DNA from: Pseudoalteromonas sp. SMS1
GTDB taxonomy: Bacteria; Pseudomonadota; Gammaproteobacteria; Enterobacterales; Alteromonadaceae
Assembly (NCBI RefSeq): GCF_021530565.1
Contig: NZ_JAKGBI010000015.1
Coordinates: 98,984-162,983 of the forward strand
Direction of reading: 5' to 3'
DNA length: 64,000 nucleotides
Numbering within the stretch: the stretch's first letter is position 1; the number at the start of each line of letters is the position of its first letter. The position numbers were made by a program, and so were the translations under genes. Of this stretch, positions 17,991-26,010 are shown one piece after another. The notes under the pieces are model-generated. The model was not told where the DNA came from. It saw only the letters and a program-made list of their open reading frames with translations, and made no database searches.

Positions 17991-19832
17991 TTAAGTTCTG
18001 AATTGACTCATGGCTGATTTTAAGTGCGCAGCCATATTACTCAGTTGATGCGCATCTTCTTGGGTTGCTTCCGCTGATCCGAGGGTGTGCTCTGCTAGTG
18101 AACTGATTTCACTCGACTCTGACAGTGCCTGCTGAGTTGCTTGTGTTTGTTGTTGGACTAGCTCTCTTATAACATGGCCTTGTTGATCTATGTCAGTCAT
18201 GCTTTGTTCCGCGGCACTCAAAATGGCATTGGTCTCGGTGGCTGCTGTTACACCGCGCTCCATCTTTTCCACGCTACTCAGCATTTTTTGCTGAGTATCG
18301 TTGGACGCATTTTGAAGTGATTTGATAATGGAGTGGATTTCTTCCGTTTGCTGTTGAGTTCGCTTTGCCAATGTCCGGACTTCGTCGGCAACAACTGCAA
18401 ACCCGCGTCCCTGTTCACCCGCTCGTGCCGCTTCGATGGCTGCGTTGAGTGCGAGTAAGTTGGTCTGTTCAGCGATTTCGCTGATCCCAAGGCTGACCTT
18501 GCTGATGTTTTGGCTGTCTTGAGCAAGCTTATCAAGTGCTTGTCTACTTTCTTCAAACTCTTGTTGTAGCACCGTCATGTGTTGCGCAAGTTCCGTCGTA
18601 TTAATACTTCCCTGTTTTACTTGCTCAGCAGCCGTACTGGCTAATTCGGTGGCATGCTGAGCTGAACTTTCTACGGCATCCGCAGCATTTGCCATGTCTG
18701 ACAACGCGGCATGAATACCGCTAATTTTAATTTGTTGCTGCTCCACATCATGTCGGGTGTCTTGGCTAATGTGGCTGAGTTTGTCAGTGGCGTTGTGTAG
18801 GTCACTAGACGTATTGTGCACATCGCCTAACAGCTCAGTAAATGCATCTAGAACACGGTTATATTGGGCAACAATGTCATTTAACTCGTCATCCCCATGA
18901 GATTGTGCTTTCGCCCTCAGATCTCCTTGTGCAGCACGCTGCGCAGACTGTGAAAACTCAGAAATTGTATCAACGACCGCAAAGTAAAAGCCGAGCATCA
19001 AATACAATGCGATCAGCAAGCTTAAAATGGACGCTGCGGCCACAATGTTTCTAATCATCTGTTCTTGTTCTAGCTTTTCTTGAAGCAGGTTTTTTAGCGT
19101 AGGCAAAGCCGCCTCTACCAATGTTCGGGTTTTTCTTTGTACATCCTGATGGGCGCTTGTGAACGCCGCTGCACTGAGTTCAATATCATCGGGCTCTAGC
19201 AGCTTGGTACGTACAGCCAGTTGATAGCTGTCCAGTGCGCGGTTTAGCGTGTCGATGTGCGTCGATAGTTGTGCCTTGACCTTACTATTTTCAAGTGTAG
19301 CGACATCAAGCTTATCAAGTAGTTGCCCTTTCACAATAGGCAGCGCTTTATTCAGGTTTGAGAGTGCAATAAAGGAATCGGGTGTAAATCGACCCCGTTC
19401 AATAATTGCATTGGCTTGCTCAGCAATATTATTAACCTGATAAACCAACTTGGGAAGAGATTCCACCAGCGAGCGGTTAAGGTAAGAGCGGCTCAGGTCG
19501 TTGTCAATGGCGAGTTTAGAGGCAATAGAAACCTGTTCTAAGGGCGTATTTGACGCTTTACTGTTCACCATTAAGCCACTGCGTTTGAGCAATTGCAGAT
19601 TGTCACCTTGGCGATTATTTATAATATTCTCAAGCAGCTGAGGATATAAATTTAGGCCTTGTTGCTGCTTTTTGCTGACCTCTATTGAGTGGGTCAGAGT
19701 GGAGTTTAAAAAAAACAGGCTTAATGCCAGAGGCAAAATAAGAATACCGAAGACTAAGCTGATTTTTGTTTTGTATTTTAACTGCGCCATAAACGCAATG
19801 GCGGGGCTACAAACTGATCTGAGTCCTGTCAT
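17991..19832 (-). CDS. Methyl-accepting chemotaxis protein
   Basis: A 613-residue transmembrane chemoreceptor. TM1 is about 25-45, a helical periplasmic sensor with no recognizable Cache or PAS motif spans about 46-262, TM2 about 263-287, then a HAMP linker and a long methylated coiled coil. The conserved hairpin tip (EQTNLLALNAAIEAARAG, then GFAVVADEVRTLA) that binds CheA and CheW is complete. Ligand unknown. No Shine-Dalgarno supports 19832 strongly, and the ATG at 19790 (MAQLKYK) is an alternative start. It lies alone among metabolic genes. Confidence 0.93.
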   Translation of the reverse strand: MTGLRSVCSPAIAFMAQLKYKTKISLVFGILILPLALSLFFLNSTLTHSIEVSKKQQQGLNLYPQLLENIINNRQGDNLQLLKRSGLMVNSKASNTPLEQVSIASKLAIDNDLSRSYLNRSLVESLPKLVYQVNNIAEQANAIIERGRFTPDSFIALSNLNKALPIVKGQLLDKLDVATLENSKVKAQLSTHIDTLNRALDSYQLAVRTKLLEPDDIELSAAAFTSAHQDVQRKTRTLVEAALPTLKNLLQEKLEQEQMIRNIVAAASILSLLIALYLMLGFYFAVVDTISEFSQSAQRAAQGDLRAKAQSHGDDELNDIVAQYNRVLDAFTELLGDVHNTSSDLHNATDKLSHISQDTRHDVEQQQIKISGIHAALSDMANAADAVESSAQHATELASTAAEQVKQGSINTTELAQHMTVLQQEFEESRQALDKLAQDSQNISKVSLGISEIAEQTNLLALNAAIEAARAGEQGRGFAVVADEVRTLAKRTQQQTEEIHSIIKSLQNASNDTQQKMLSSVEKMERGVTAATETNAILSAAEQSMTDIDQQGHVIRELVQQQTQATQQALSESSEISSLAEHTLGSAEATQEDAHQLSNMAAHLKSAMSQFRT

Positions 19833-19916
19833 AATTTAATTCTTTGTTATTGAGTCACGAGATAAAGACCTTGTTAATACAAAGAATAGTTCAAAGAAAT
19901 CGGATTTTTTTTGAAG

Positions 19917-19946
19917 TTGAAAAAAAAAGCCCAGAAAGGGCTTTTT
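19917..19946 (-). terminator. terminator of hemL
   Basis: AAAAGCCC-TTTCT-GGGCTTTT on the minus strand is followed by a long T-run. The stem also carries T residues on the plus side. Confidence 0.88.
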
Positions 19947-19986
19947 ATTTTCACTTCTTAGCATCGAAGGAAGACAAGCTGTGTGA

Positions 19987-21273
19987 TTAAGCGGCTAGTT
20001 TGGCGAAAGCACGATCTGCAGCTTTGATTGTGTCTTCAATGTCTTGATCACTGTGCATTGTACTCACGAAGCCTGCTTCGAATGCCGAGGGGGCAAGATA
20101 CACACCTTCTTCAAGCATTAAATGGAAGAAGCGTTTGAATTTCTCTAAATCACATTCAGTCGCTTGTTGGTAGCTATCTACACGTTCAGCAGATGTAAAG
20201 AAGAAGCCGAACATACCACCTGCGTAATTCGTCGTCAGTGGAATGTTATGTCTGTCTGCTGCGGCTTGAAAACCAGCGCACAGTGCTTTAGATTTCGCTT
20301 CTAACGATTCATGCAGCCCTGGTACGGATAACAGCTCGAGTGCTTTTAGCCCTGCAGCCATTGCAATTGGGTTGCCAGACAAGGTGCCCGCTTGATAAAC
20401 AGGCCCGACTGGCGCAATAAAGTCCATTATTTCTTGTTTACCACCGAAAGCACCGACTGGCATACCCCCACCGATAACTTTACCCAAACAGGTTAAGTCT
20501 GGCTCGATGTTGTAGTATTGCTGAGCCCCACCAAGCGCAACCCTAAAGCCCGTCATCACTTCATCAAAAATGAGCACCGAGTTATTATCTGTACACACTG
20601 AACGCAGTCCTTCCAAGAATCCTTCAACAGGAGGGATGCAGTTCATGTTGCCAGCGACAGGCTCAACGATCACGCATGCAATTTGATCTTTGTATTGTTC
20701 AAAAATCGCTTTCACTTCATCTAAGTTATTAAAAGACACCGTCAATGTGTGTTTTGCAAAATCAGCAGGAATACCAGGTGAGTTTGGAACACCCATTGTT
20801 AATGCACCTGAACCTGCTTTGACAAGTAAAGAGTCTGCATGTCCATGGTAGCAGCCTTCAAACTTAAGAATTTTATCTCTACCCGTAAAGCCACGAGCTA
20901 AACGAATTGCACTCATAGTGGCTTCCGTACCTGAGCTCACCATGCGCACTTTTTCAATCGATGGGACCAGTTCCTTGACTTTTTCAGCCATCAGAATTTC
21001 AGTTTCGGTCGGCGCTCCATAGCTTAAGCCGTTTTCAACGGCGTCCAATACAGCTTGCTTGATTTGCGGATGATTGTGGCCAAGGATCATTGGTCCCCAT
21101 GAGCCAACATAATCGATATACCGATTATCATCGGCATCATAGGTGAAGGGACCTTGTGCTTTAGTAATAAACAATGGCGTACCACCTACACCATTAAATG
21201 CTCGAACAGGGGAGTTTACACCACCTGGAATAGAGGCTTGGGCACGCTCAAATAAATCTTGGCTAATTGTCAT
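19987..21273 (-). CDS. hemL: Glutamate-1-semialdehyde 2,1-aminomutase
   Basis: A 428-residue PLP enzyme that makes 5-aminolevulinate in the C5 haem pathway. The frame is open to 21357, but the ATG at 21273 has AAGGA upstream and MTISQDLFERA is the family start. Lys265 in GKVIGGGMP is the Schiff-base lysine at the E. coli position; SSGTEATMSAIRLAR and IFDEVMTGFR bind the cofactor. The frame extension upstream overlaps pyrB, but the true genes are 16 nt apart. hemJ, a later haem step, lies close by. Confidence 0.96.
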   Translation of the reverse strand: MTISQDLFERAQASIPGGVNSPVRAFNGVGGTPLFITKAQGPFTYDADDNRYIDYVGSWGPMILGHNHPQIKQAVLDAVENGLSYGAPTETEILMAEKVKELVPSIEKVRMVSSGTEATMSAIRLARGFTGRDKILKFEGCYHGHADSLLVKAGSGALTMGVPNSPGIPADFAKHTLTVSFNNLDEVKAIFEQYKDQIACVIVEPVAGNMNCIPPVEGFLEGLRSVCTDNNSVLIFDEVMTGFRVALGGAQQYYNIEPDLTCLGKVIGGGMPVGAFGGKQEIMDFIAPVGPVYQAGTLSGNPIAMAAGLKALELLSVPGLHESLEAKSKALCAGFQAAADRHNIPLTTNYAGGMFGFFFTSAERVDSYQQATECDLEKFKRFFHLMLEEGVYLAPSAFEAGFVSTMHSDQDIEDTIKAADRAFAKLAA

Positions 21274-21289
21274 AATGTGTCCTTTTTGA

Positions 21290-22306
21290 TTAACTTTGGC
21301 GCTTTCTGCTAAACCAAGGTACGTTAGTCTCGTATTGTTGTACTTTGTTTTCGACACCTAATGTCAATGCGAAAAGTGCCATACGGATCAATACGCCGTT
21401 TTGTACTTGTCTAAAGATGGCCAAGTTATCATTACTATTTAAATCGTTGTCTAATTCATTTGCTTCACTGCGGCTATCACGAGGAAGTGGGTGCATCAAC
21501 ACAGACTCAGGTTTACAGTGTGCGTCATAGATAGCCTGGCTGATCCTAAAGCCACCACGGTACTTGTTGGCTTCTTCCTGAGAAGGAAAGCGCTCTTCTT
21601 GAATACGTGTTTGGTACACAATATCCGCCGCTAAATTGCCTTCCATTTTCGATACCAGCTCAATTTGGTGACCGGCATTTGTCACAGCATCTAATACATA
21701 ATCAGGCATTTGCAGCCCATCTGGGGCAACCATGGAAAATTTAATGTTTTTATAGTGGCATAACAGCTTAGAGAGTGAGTGAACGGTACGCCCGTATTTC
21801 AAATCTCCGACTAATGCGATGTGCATGCCATCTACGCCACGACCAAATCGACCTAGCTCGCGATCAATAGTAAGTAGATCAAGTAGCGCTTGAGTCGGGT
21901 GTTCATTTGGACCGTCACCGCCATTGAGCACCGGCACATCAGAACCAGTCGCAAACTCTGCAACACTGCCCGCATCCGGGTGTCGCATTGCAACGGCATC
22001 GGCATACGCTGAGATTACACGCGCTGTGTCATACAATGACTCACCTTTTGCTAAAGCTGAGCTTTGCATACCCGTTGTTTCTCTTACCAGACCACCTAGT
22101 AGGTTGAATGCAGTACCGAAGCTGACACGTGTGCGGGTACTTGGTTCGAAAAACAGGTTGGCAAGTACAGCGCCTTCTAGCACTTGGGTACGTTTATGCT
22201 TTTTAGCATAAGGTTCCATGCGTTTGGCGACTTCAAAAATAAGTTCTATTGCTTCTCTATCTAGTTGATTGACAGAAAGGATGTTTTCACCTTGGAAACT
22301 TAACAT
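21290..22306 (-). CDS. pyrB: Aspartate carbamoyltransferase
   Basis: A 338-residue enzyme of pyrimidine synthesis joining carbamoyl phosphate and aspartate. FEPSTRTRVSF is the carbamoyl-phosphate site, GDGPNEHPTQALLDL and HPLPRDSR the rest of the active site. The ATG at 22306 (MLSFQGENIL) is taken because AGGAATCG precedes it; the longer frame to 22405 has no support. It is about 30 residues longer than E. coli PyrB and no pyrI regulatory-subunit gene follows, so it is probably the single-gene form found in some marine gammaproteobacteria. Two inverted repeats lie upstream. Confidence 0.95.
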   Translation of the reverse strand: MLSFQGENILSVNQLDREAIELIFEVAKRMEPYAKKHKRTQVLEGAVLANLFFEPSTRTRVSFGTAFNLLGGLVRETTGMQSSALAKGESLYDTARVISAYADAVAMRHPDAGSVAEFATGSDVPVLNGGDGPNEHPTQALLDLLTIDRELGRFGRGVDGMHIALVGDLKYGRTVHSLSKLLCHYKNIKFSMVAPDGLQMPDYVLDAVTNAGHQIELVSKMEGNLAADIVYQTRIQEERFPSQEEANKYRGGFRISQAIYDAHCKPESVLMHPLPRDSRSEANELDNDLNSNDNLAIFRQVQNGVLIRMALFALTLGVENKVQQYETNVPWFSRKRQS

Positions 22307-22363
22307 GCGGCGATTCCTAATCACAGATTGACAACAGGAGGCAGGCTGCACTCCTAACCGAGA

Positions 22364-22385
22364 TAACCTTGGCAACACTAGGTTA
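22364..22385. repeat. inverted repeat in the pyrB leader
   Basis: TAACCT and AGGTTA form arms separated by 10 bases (TGGCAACACT). They lie between a candidate -10 (TATTAT on the minus strand, about 22396-22401) and the pyrB start, so an operator or a leader hairpin is possible. Confidence 0.4.
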
Positions 22386-22426
22386 CTGGAACGACATAAT
22401 AGCATAGTTCCTCGCTATCTGGTGAG

Positions 22427-22450
22427 TATGACGGCATGGTGTCCGTCATA
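22427..22450. repeat. inverted repeat between hemJ and pyrB
   Basis: TATGACGG-N8-CCGTCATA is a perfect 8-bp inverted repeat just after the hemJ stop. It lacks a T-run, so it is a weak terminator or an operator for pyrB. Confidence 0.45.
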
Positions 22451-22456
22451 TTTACA

Positions 22457-22891
22457 CTAAAAAAAAGGTTTTAACACTGCGAGTAGAATAATTGGGAGTA
22501 ACAAGAAAACAGGGAACTCGTTGTAGTAGCGGTAGAAACGCGTGCTACGTTTGTTTCTGTCGTGTTTGAAGTCAGCTAAGAGCTTAAAGCAGTATGCATG
22601 ATAAATATATAAAATGATGACGAACACCAACTTATAATGCAGCCATAAGTTGTATTTAAACCACTCTCTACCGTACTCGACAATTGTGAGTACACCAAAT
22701 ACCGTCGTGAGGATAGCAAACGGCGTTACGAAGTAGAGTAGGCGTCGCTCCATAATTTTAAGCATGGCTTTACATGCTTTTTCTTCTGTCATTGTGTGGT
22801 AAATAAACAGTCGTGGTAAGTAAAAAATTCCAGCGAACCAAGCAACCATAAAAAAGATATGCAAGGCTTTGTAAATCAACAACGCACTCAT
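22457..22891 (-). CDS. hemJ: Protoporphyrinogen IX oxidase, HemJ type
   Basis: A 144-residue inner-membrane protein with four hydrophobic helices. The HemJ (UPF0093) signature is clear: His11 in KALHIFFMVAWFAG, then FYLPRLFIYH, and WLHYKLVFV with the conserved His and Lys. HemJ oxidizes protoporphyrinogen IX to protoporphyrin IX, the penultimate step of haem synthesis. AGGGGC precedes the ATG. The nearby hemL supports a haem role. Confidence 0.88.
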   Translation of the reverse strand: MSALLIYKALHIFFMVAWFAGIFYLPRLFIYHTMTEEKACKAMLKIMERRLLYFVTPFAILTTVFGVLTIVEYGREWFKYNLWLHYKLVFVIILYIYHAYCFKLLADFKHDRNKRSTRFYRYYNEFPVFLLLPIILLAVLKPFF

Positions 22892-22910
22892 AATGCCCCT
22901 TATGCTTATG

Positions 22911-24593
22911 TTAAAGTAAACTATTTCTCATTGTTAAAATGTGTCTTAATTTATCCCAGCGAACAACGCCCATAATTTGTAAGCTGTCTTTTTGATTGTA
23001 GACATAAACCGCACCTGAGCGTTTATCTTTAAGTAATTCAAACGCTTCAGCCAAAGTTGCCTGTGTGCTCAGGCCCTGTAAAGGCACATATTTAATCGTG
23101 GCACTGTCATCTGAGACGAGTGTTAAATCGTACTCTGCCAATTGATAACCGGTTTCCTCATCATAAACAATTAATGGGGTCTGGCTATCAACTGCGGACA
23201 GCGTTTCTTTGATCTGGGCTTTGTCATTTGAATAAAGCAATTTGAAATCTTCTTCCATTTCTTCGACGATCCCGACTTTTTGCAATGCCTCTTTTGCAGG
23301 AGATACTTGATAAGGTAATCCTTGGAAGTCAAGCTGTTGTAAGAAAATTGAGCGATTACCAAACACTTGCAATGCAGTCACATAGGCGGTTGAGATGATC
23401 AACATTGCAGGTACGACAATTTGAGGGTTGGAGGTTAATTCCATGACCGCAGTTAAGGCCGCTAATGGGGCATGTAACGTGGCTGCAAGTAATCCAGCCA
23501 TACCCAATACACCGTAGGTACCAGCTACCGCAATGTCAGGGGAAATGAACTGGGCAAAAAAGGCCATTAAAGTACCCATGATAACCCCCAGACCGATGAC
23601 TGGCCCTATCAACCCACCAGGTATACCAAGTCCAATAGCAAAAAGTGTTGCCAAAAGCTTTGCAATAAAGATTGTGGTTAAAAGTTGCAGGTTTTCTGGC
23701 GTTTCTACTGCAAGTTTTATGGCACTCATGCCTGAGCCCATCGCTTCTGGGACGAGGTAACCAATCAAGCCTGCGATGAGTCCGGCTAACAGTAATCGGG
23801 GGAACATACTAATTGGCTTAAATGTTTTGATAATTAACATGAGGTTTTGATTAAAGGCAAAAGCAATAGCACCCAGAGCAAATCCACAAATAATTAAATA
23901 GGGGTAATGCCAAAAGCTCAGCATTTCTATTTGAATAAGCGACAGCTCGGATACATTACCAAATACAAACTGTGTCGCTAACGCACCGGTTACGGCGGCG
24001 AGCATGATAGGTACAAAAATATGAATTTTATATTCTCTGAGCACGACTTCCATGACAAAAATGACCGCGGCGAGGGGCGTGTTGAATGAGGCTGCGATTC
24101 CCGCTGCAACGCCACATCCTGCTAATGTTCGTGCTGCATTGTGGGGCAAATGTAATCGCTCTGTTAGCACGCTGGCACCTGTTGCTCCCATATGTACGGA
24201 AGGGCCTTCTCTTCCAACGGAAAACCCACAGATGAGTGCAATCCCGCCACCAAAAAATTGGTTGACAGAATTCCAAATTGGCATGTGACCGTAATGATGT
24301 TTAATACGATTAATCACAAATGGAATACCGAGACGATAGTGCTTGAACCCTGTTAGACTGGCAAACAAGGCAATAATTAAAGCGGCGCCTACTGGCAGGA
24401 GTAGTCTTTGGTGTTGTGCCAATGTCGTAAAATCATCATGGCTATCTAAAAAAAAGGACTGGACCAGCTCTATCATGAGTCGAAATAAGATGATCAAGAC
24501 AGCAGCGATTAGACCCGCGCATACGCCAAGCACACAGAGCTGTGCTGAAGTCTTTGGTTTTGCAAGACGGCGCCTTACTTGATCAAGAGTCAT
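22911..24593 (-). CDS. ClC-family chloride channel or transporter with CBS domains
   Basis: A 560-residue membrane protein. The ClC core (about 1-420) has the gating motif GREGPSVHMGA with its glutamate, and NTPLAAVIFVMEVV. By alignment in my head to E. coli ClcA, the second (proton) glutamate 203 corresponds to Val here, and the GSGIP motif reads RLGIP; Tyr445 also seems absent. That suggests channel-like or uncoupled transport, but the alignment is unverified. The C-terminal ~130 residues look like a degenerate CBS pair ending GVVRWDKLRHIL. It lies 19 nt upstream of hemJ on the same strand. Confidence 0.87.
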   Translation of the reverse strand: MTLDQVRRRLAKPKTSAQLCVLGVCAGLIAAVLIILFRLMIELVQSFFLDSHDDFTTLAQHQRLLLPVGAALIIALFASLTGFKHYRLGIPFVINRIKHHYGHMPIWNSVNQFFGGGIALICGFSVGREGPSVHMGATGASVLTERLHLPHNAARTLAGCGVAAGIAASFNTPLAAVIFVMEVVLREYKIHIFVPIMLAAVTGALATQFVFGNVSELSLIQIEMLSFWHYPYLIICGFALGAIAFAFNQNLMLIIKTFKPISMFPRLLLAGLIAGLIGYLVPEAMGSGMSAIKLAVETPENLQLLTTIFIAKLLATLFAIGLGIPGGLIGPVIGLGVIMGTLMAFFAQFISPDIAVAGTYGVLGMAGLLAATLHAPLAALTAVMELTSNPQIVVPAMLIISTAYVTALQVFGNRSIFLQQLDFQGLPYQVSPAKEALQKVGIVEEMEEDFKLLYSNDKAQIKETLSAVDSQTPLIVYDEETGYQLAEYDLTLVSDDSATIKYVPLQGLSTQATLAEAFELLKDKRSGAVYVYNQKDSLQIMGVVRWDKLRHILTMRNSLL

Positions 24594-24803
24594 AATTTGT
24601 CGCTGAGTTAGGAAATATACTTGTATTTTATCAAAAGATAATCGCTAAGTCCCTGACATAAGTCTAGTTGTAGAGTCAAAATATCTCGTATGCGGCATTT
24701 CCAGTTGTCCCAATGCGTGTTGAGCCATCCGTTGTCAGATACTTGATTAAAATAGTCGGGTATTAGATAATTCCGCTAATTATTGTACAAGGGTCGAATG
24801 CAC

Positions 24804-25142
24804 ATGTCAGAAGAGTTACCTATTAAATTTAGCGATGCGGCGGCTGCGCGCGTAAAAGAGCTGATCTCTGAAGAAGAAAATCCAGATCTGAAGCTTCGCG
24901 TATATGTAACTGGTGGAGGATGCTCCGGTTTCCAATACGGCTTTACGTTTGATGAAAAAGTAAATCCGGGTGATTTGGAAATTGAGAAAAATGGTGTGGT
25001 CATGGTGGTTGACCCAATGAGTATTCAATACTTAGTAGATGGAATTGTTGACTATACAGAGGGTCTCGAAGGCGCACGCTTTTTTGTGAATAACCCAAAT
25101 GCAACAACAACGTGTGGCTGCGGCGCAAGCTTCAGCGTATAG
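24804..25142 (+). CDS. erpA: Iron-sulfur cluster insertion protein ErpA
   Basis: A 112-residue A-type carrier that delivers [4Fe-4S] or [2Fe-2S] clusters to apo-enzymes such as IspG. The three cluster cysteines are Cys40 (GGGCSGF), Cys104 and Cys106 (TCGCGASF), spaced as in E. coli ErpA. The start MSEELPIKFSDAAA matches the family; ATG at 24798 is two codons earlier and cannot be excluded. It stands alone, with its own terminator. Confidence 0.96.
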   Translation: MSEELPIKFSDAAAARVKELISEEENPDLKLRVYVTGGGCSGFQYGFTFDEKVNPGDLEIEKNGVVMVVDPMSIQYLVDGIVDYTEGLEGARFFVNNPNATTTCGCGASFSV

Positions 25143-25163
25143 TTAGACTCAACATAATCTTGA

Positions 25164-25190
25164 AAAGCCATGCATCAGCATGGCTTTTTT
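25164..25190 (+). terminator. terminator of erpA
   Basis: AAGCCATGC-ATCA-GCATGGCTT is followed by a T-run. The last bases overlap the stop codon of the small minus-strand gene. Confidence 0.9.
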
Positions 25191-25365
25191 ATGCCGGGTT
25201 AGTAACGTGGATCATCAGCACGAAAAAGCCTAGGACAAATGCCGAGAAGGCGAGAATATAAACAAATCCGCGTTTCCCCTGCTTAATAGGCACACCATTT
25301 ACCTTTAAAAAGTAATACCATCCAAAACAAAGAATGAGTGGCAGTAAAAATAAGATTCGAATCAT
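25189..25365 (-). CDS. Small two-helix membrane protein
   Basis: A 58-residue ORF starting MIRILFLLPLILCFGWYYFL. Two hydrophobic helices (about 3-20 and 35-53) flank a short loop with NGVPIKQGKRG. AAGGG lies 5-6 nt before the ATG, there is no overlap with another gene, and the reading frame fills the gap between the erpA terminator and an AT-rich spacer. Real coding is likely. I do not recognise a family; the arrangement suggests a small inner-membrane protein with both ends on the same side. Confidence 0.65.
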   Translation of the reverse strand: MIRILFLLPLILCFGWYYFLKVNGVPIKQGKRGFVYILAFSAFVLGFFVLMIHVTNPA

Positions 25366-25448
25366 TTTTGCACCCTTATTTTAAAATTAAATTTAAGGTT
25401 AGCTCTAAATAACTAATTTTAAAAGAAAAATAAATTATTTCAAATACT

Positions 25449-25570
25449 GGTACAAGATATAAAATTTTTGTTAAAGTGTACCCTGTACCTTACATGAAAA
25501 AAATGAATATAATTTTTCAAAAATTTATTAGGTTTTAGCGCTAAGATAGTCTATACCTAATTGGGTACAC
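25449..25570. promoter_or_regulatory. cluster of TGTACC/GGTACA sites upstream of the HTH gene
   Basis: Four copies of one hexamer lie in 121 bp: GGTACA at 25449-25454, TGTACC at 25478-25483 and again at 25484-25489, and GGTACA at 25564-25569. The first and third pairs are inverted. GTGTACCC (25476) and GGGTACAC (25563) form an 8-bp inverted repeat. A -10 (TATAAT, 25508-25513) and a second (TATACC, 25552-25557) lie between copies. This looks like an operator array, most simply for the small regulator encoded downstream. Confidence 0.5.
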
Positions 25571-25634
25571 AGGAACAAGGCCTGTTGGCAAAACAGGAAA
25601 TACGCAAGATCCATAGGGTCTGTAGCGAGTACTT
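25563..25634 (+). ncRNA. structured 5' leader, possibly a c-di-GMP-I (GEMM)-like riboswitch
   Basis: Starting where the TATACC promoter should initiate, the RNA can form a three-way junction: P1 GGGUAC (25563-25568) with GUACUU (25629-25634), hairpin CCUGUU-GGCAA-AACAGG (25581-25597), hairpin GAUCC-AUA-GGGUC (25608-25620). In order it has CACAGG, ACGCAA (25602-25607) and GUAGCG (25622-25627), the three contexts that hold the ligand-contacting G20, A47 and C92 in the Vibrio Vc2 riboswitch. Against it: the GGGCAAACC block is not kept and the second helix is too short for a tetraloop receptor. Confidence 0.3.
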
Positions 25635-25651
25635 TTTCTTATATACGAAGT

Positions 25652-25687
25652 GCAGCTGAGTGAGACGGGCAAATTTCACGAGGCTGC
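25652..25687 (+). repeat. second leader hairpin before the HTH gene
   Basis: GCAGC pairs with GCTGC and, inside it, GTGA pairs with TCAC. The hairpin lies between the structured leader and the ribosome-binding site (AGGAG, about 25708-25712). Confidence 0.4.
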
Positions 25688-25721
25688 TTAAGATAAATCA
25701 TCAAGTAGGAGATGTTTATTT

Positions 25722-25967
25722 ATGATGGGTAAAACGGTTTCTTCAGAAGAAAACGGAAAGTTAACAAAATGGTTGAAATCAAAGCGTCATGAGAAGGGTC
25801 ATACAATGCGTAGCCTTGCTCAAGTTTTAGGCACGCCGCATTCTTTTATTGGTAAAATTGAAAATCAAGAGCGTCGTTTAGATGTGATCGAGTTCTTGCG
25901 CTATTGTGAGGCACTGGAAGTAGACCCATACGAAGGCCTTTCACTAATTAATAAAGAAGAGCTATAA
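25722..25967 (+). CDS. Small XRE-family helix-turn-helix regulator
   Basis: An 81-residue protein that is nearly all one HTH_3 domain: TMRSLAQVLGTPHSFIGKIENQERRLDVIEFLRYCEAL at about 28-65 holds the five-helix Cro/C1 fold (described here in two parts, SLAQVLGTPHSF and IGKIENQERR). It has no sensor domain. AGTAGGAG precedes the ATG. It is preceded by about 160 nt of structured leader and an array of TGTACC sites, and followed by its own hairpin, so it is a single-gene unit that may repress itself. Targets unknown. Confidence 0.85.
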   Translation: MMGKTVSSEENGKLTKWLKSKRHEKGHTMRSLAQVLGTPHSFIGKIENQERRLDVIEFLRYCEALEVDPYEGLSLINKEEL

Positions 25968-25987
25968 ATCCAAGTGGATTGAAAAGC

Positions 25988-26010
25988 AAGGTGCAAGGAA
26001 ATGCACCTTA
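25988..26010. terminator. terminator between HTH gene and ampG-like gene
   Basis: AAGGTGCA-AGGAAA-TGCACCTT, then AATTTT, ends the HTH transcript. The downstream arm overlaps the stop codon of the convergent permease gene. Confidence 0.7.
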
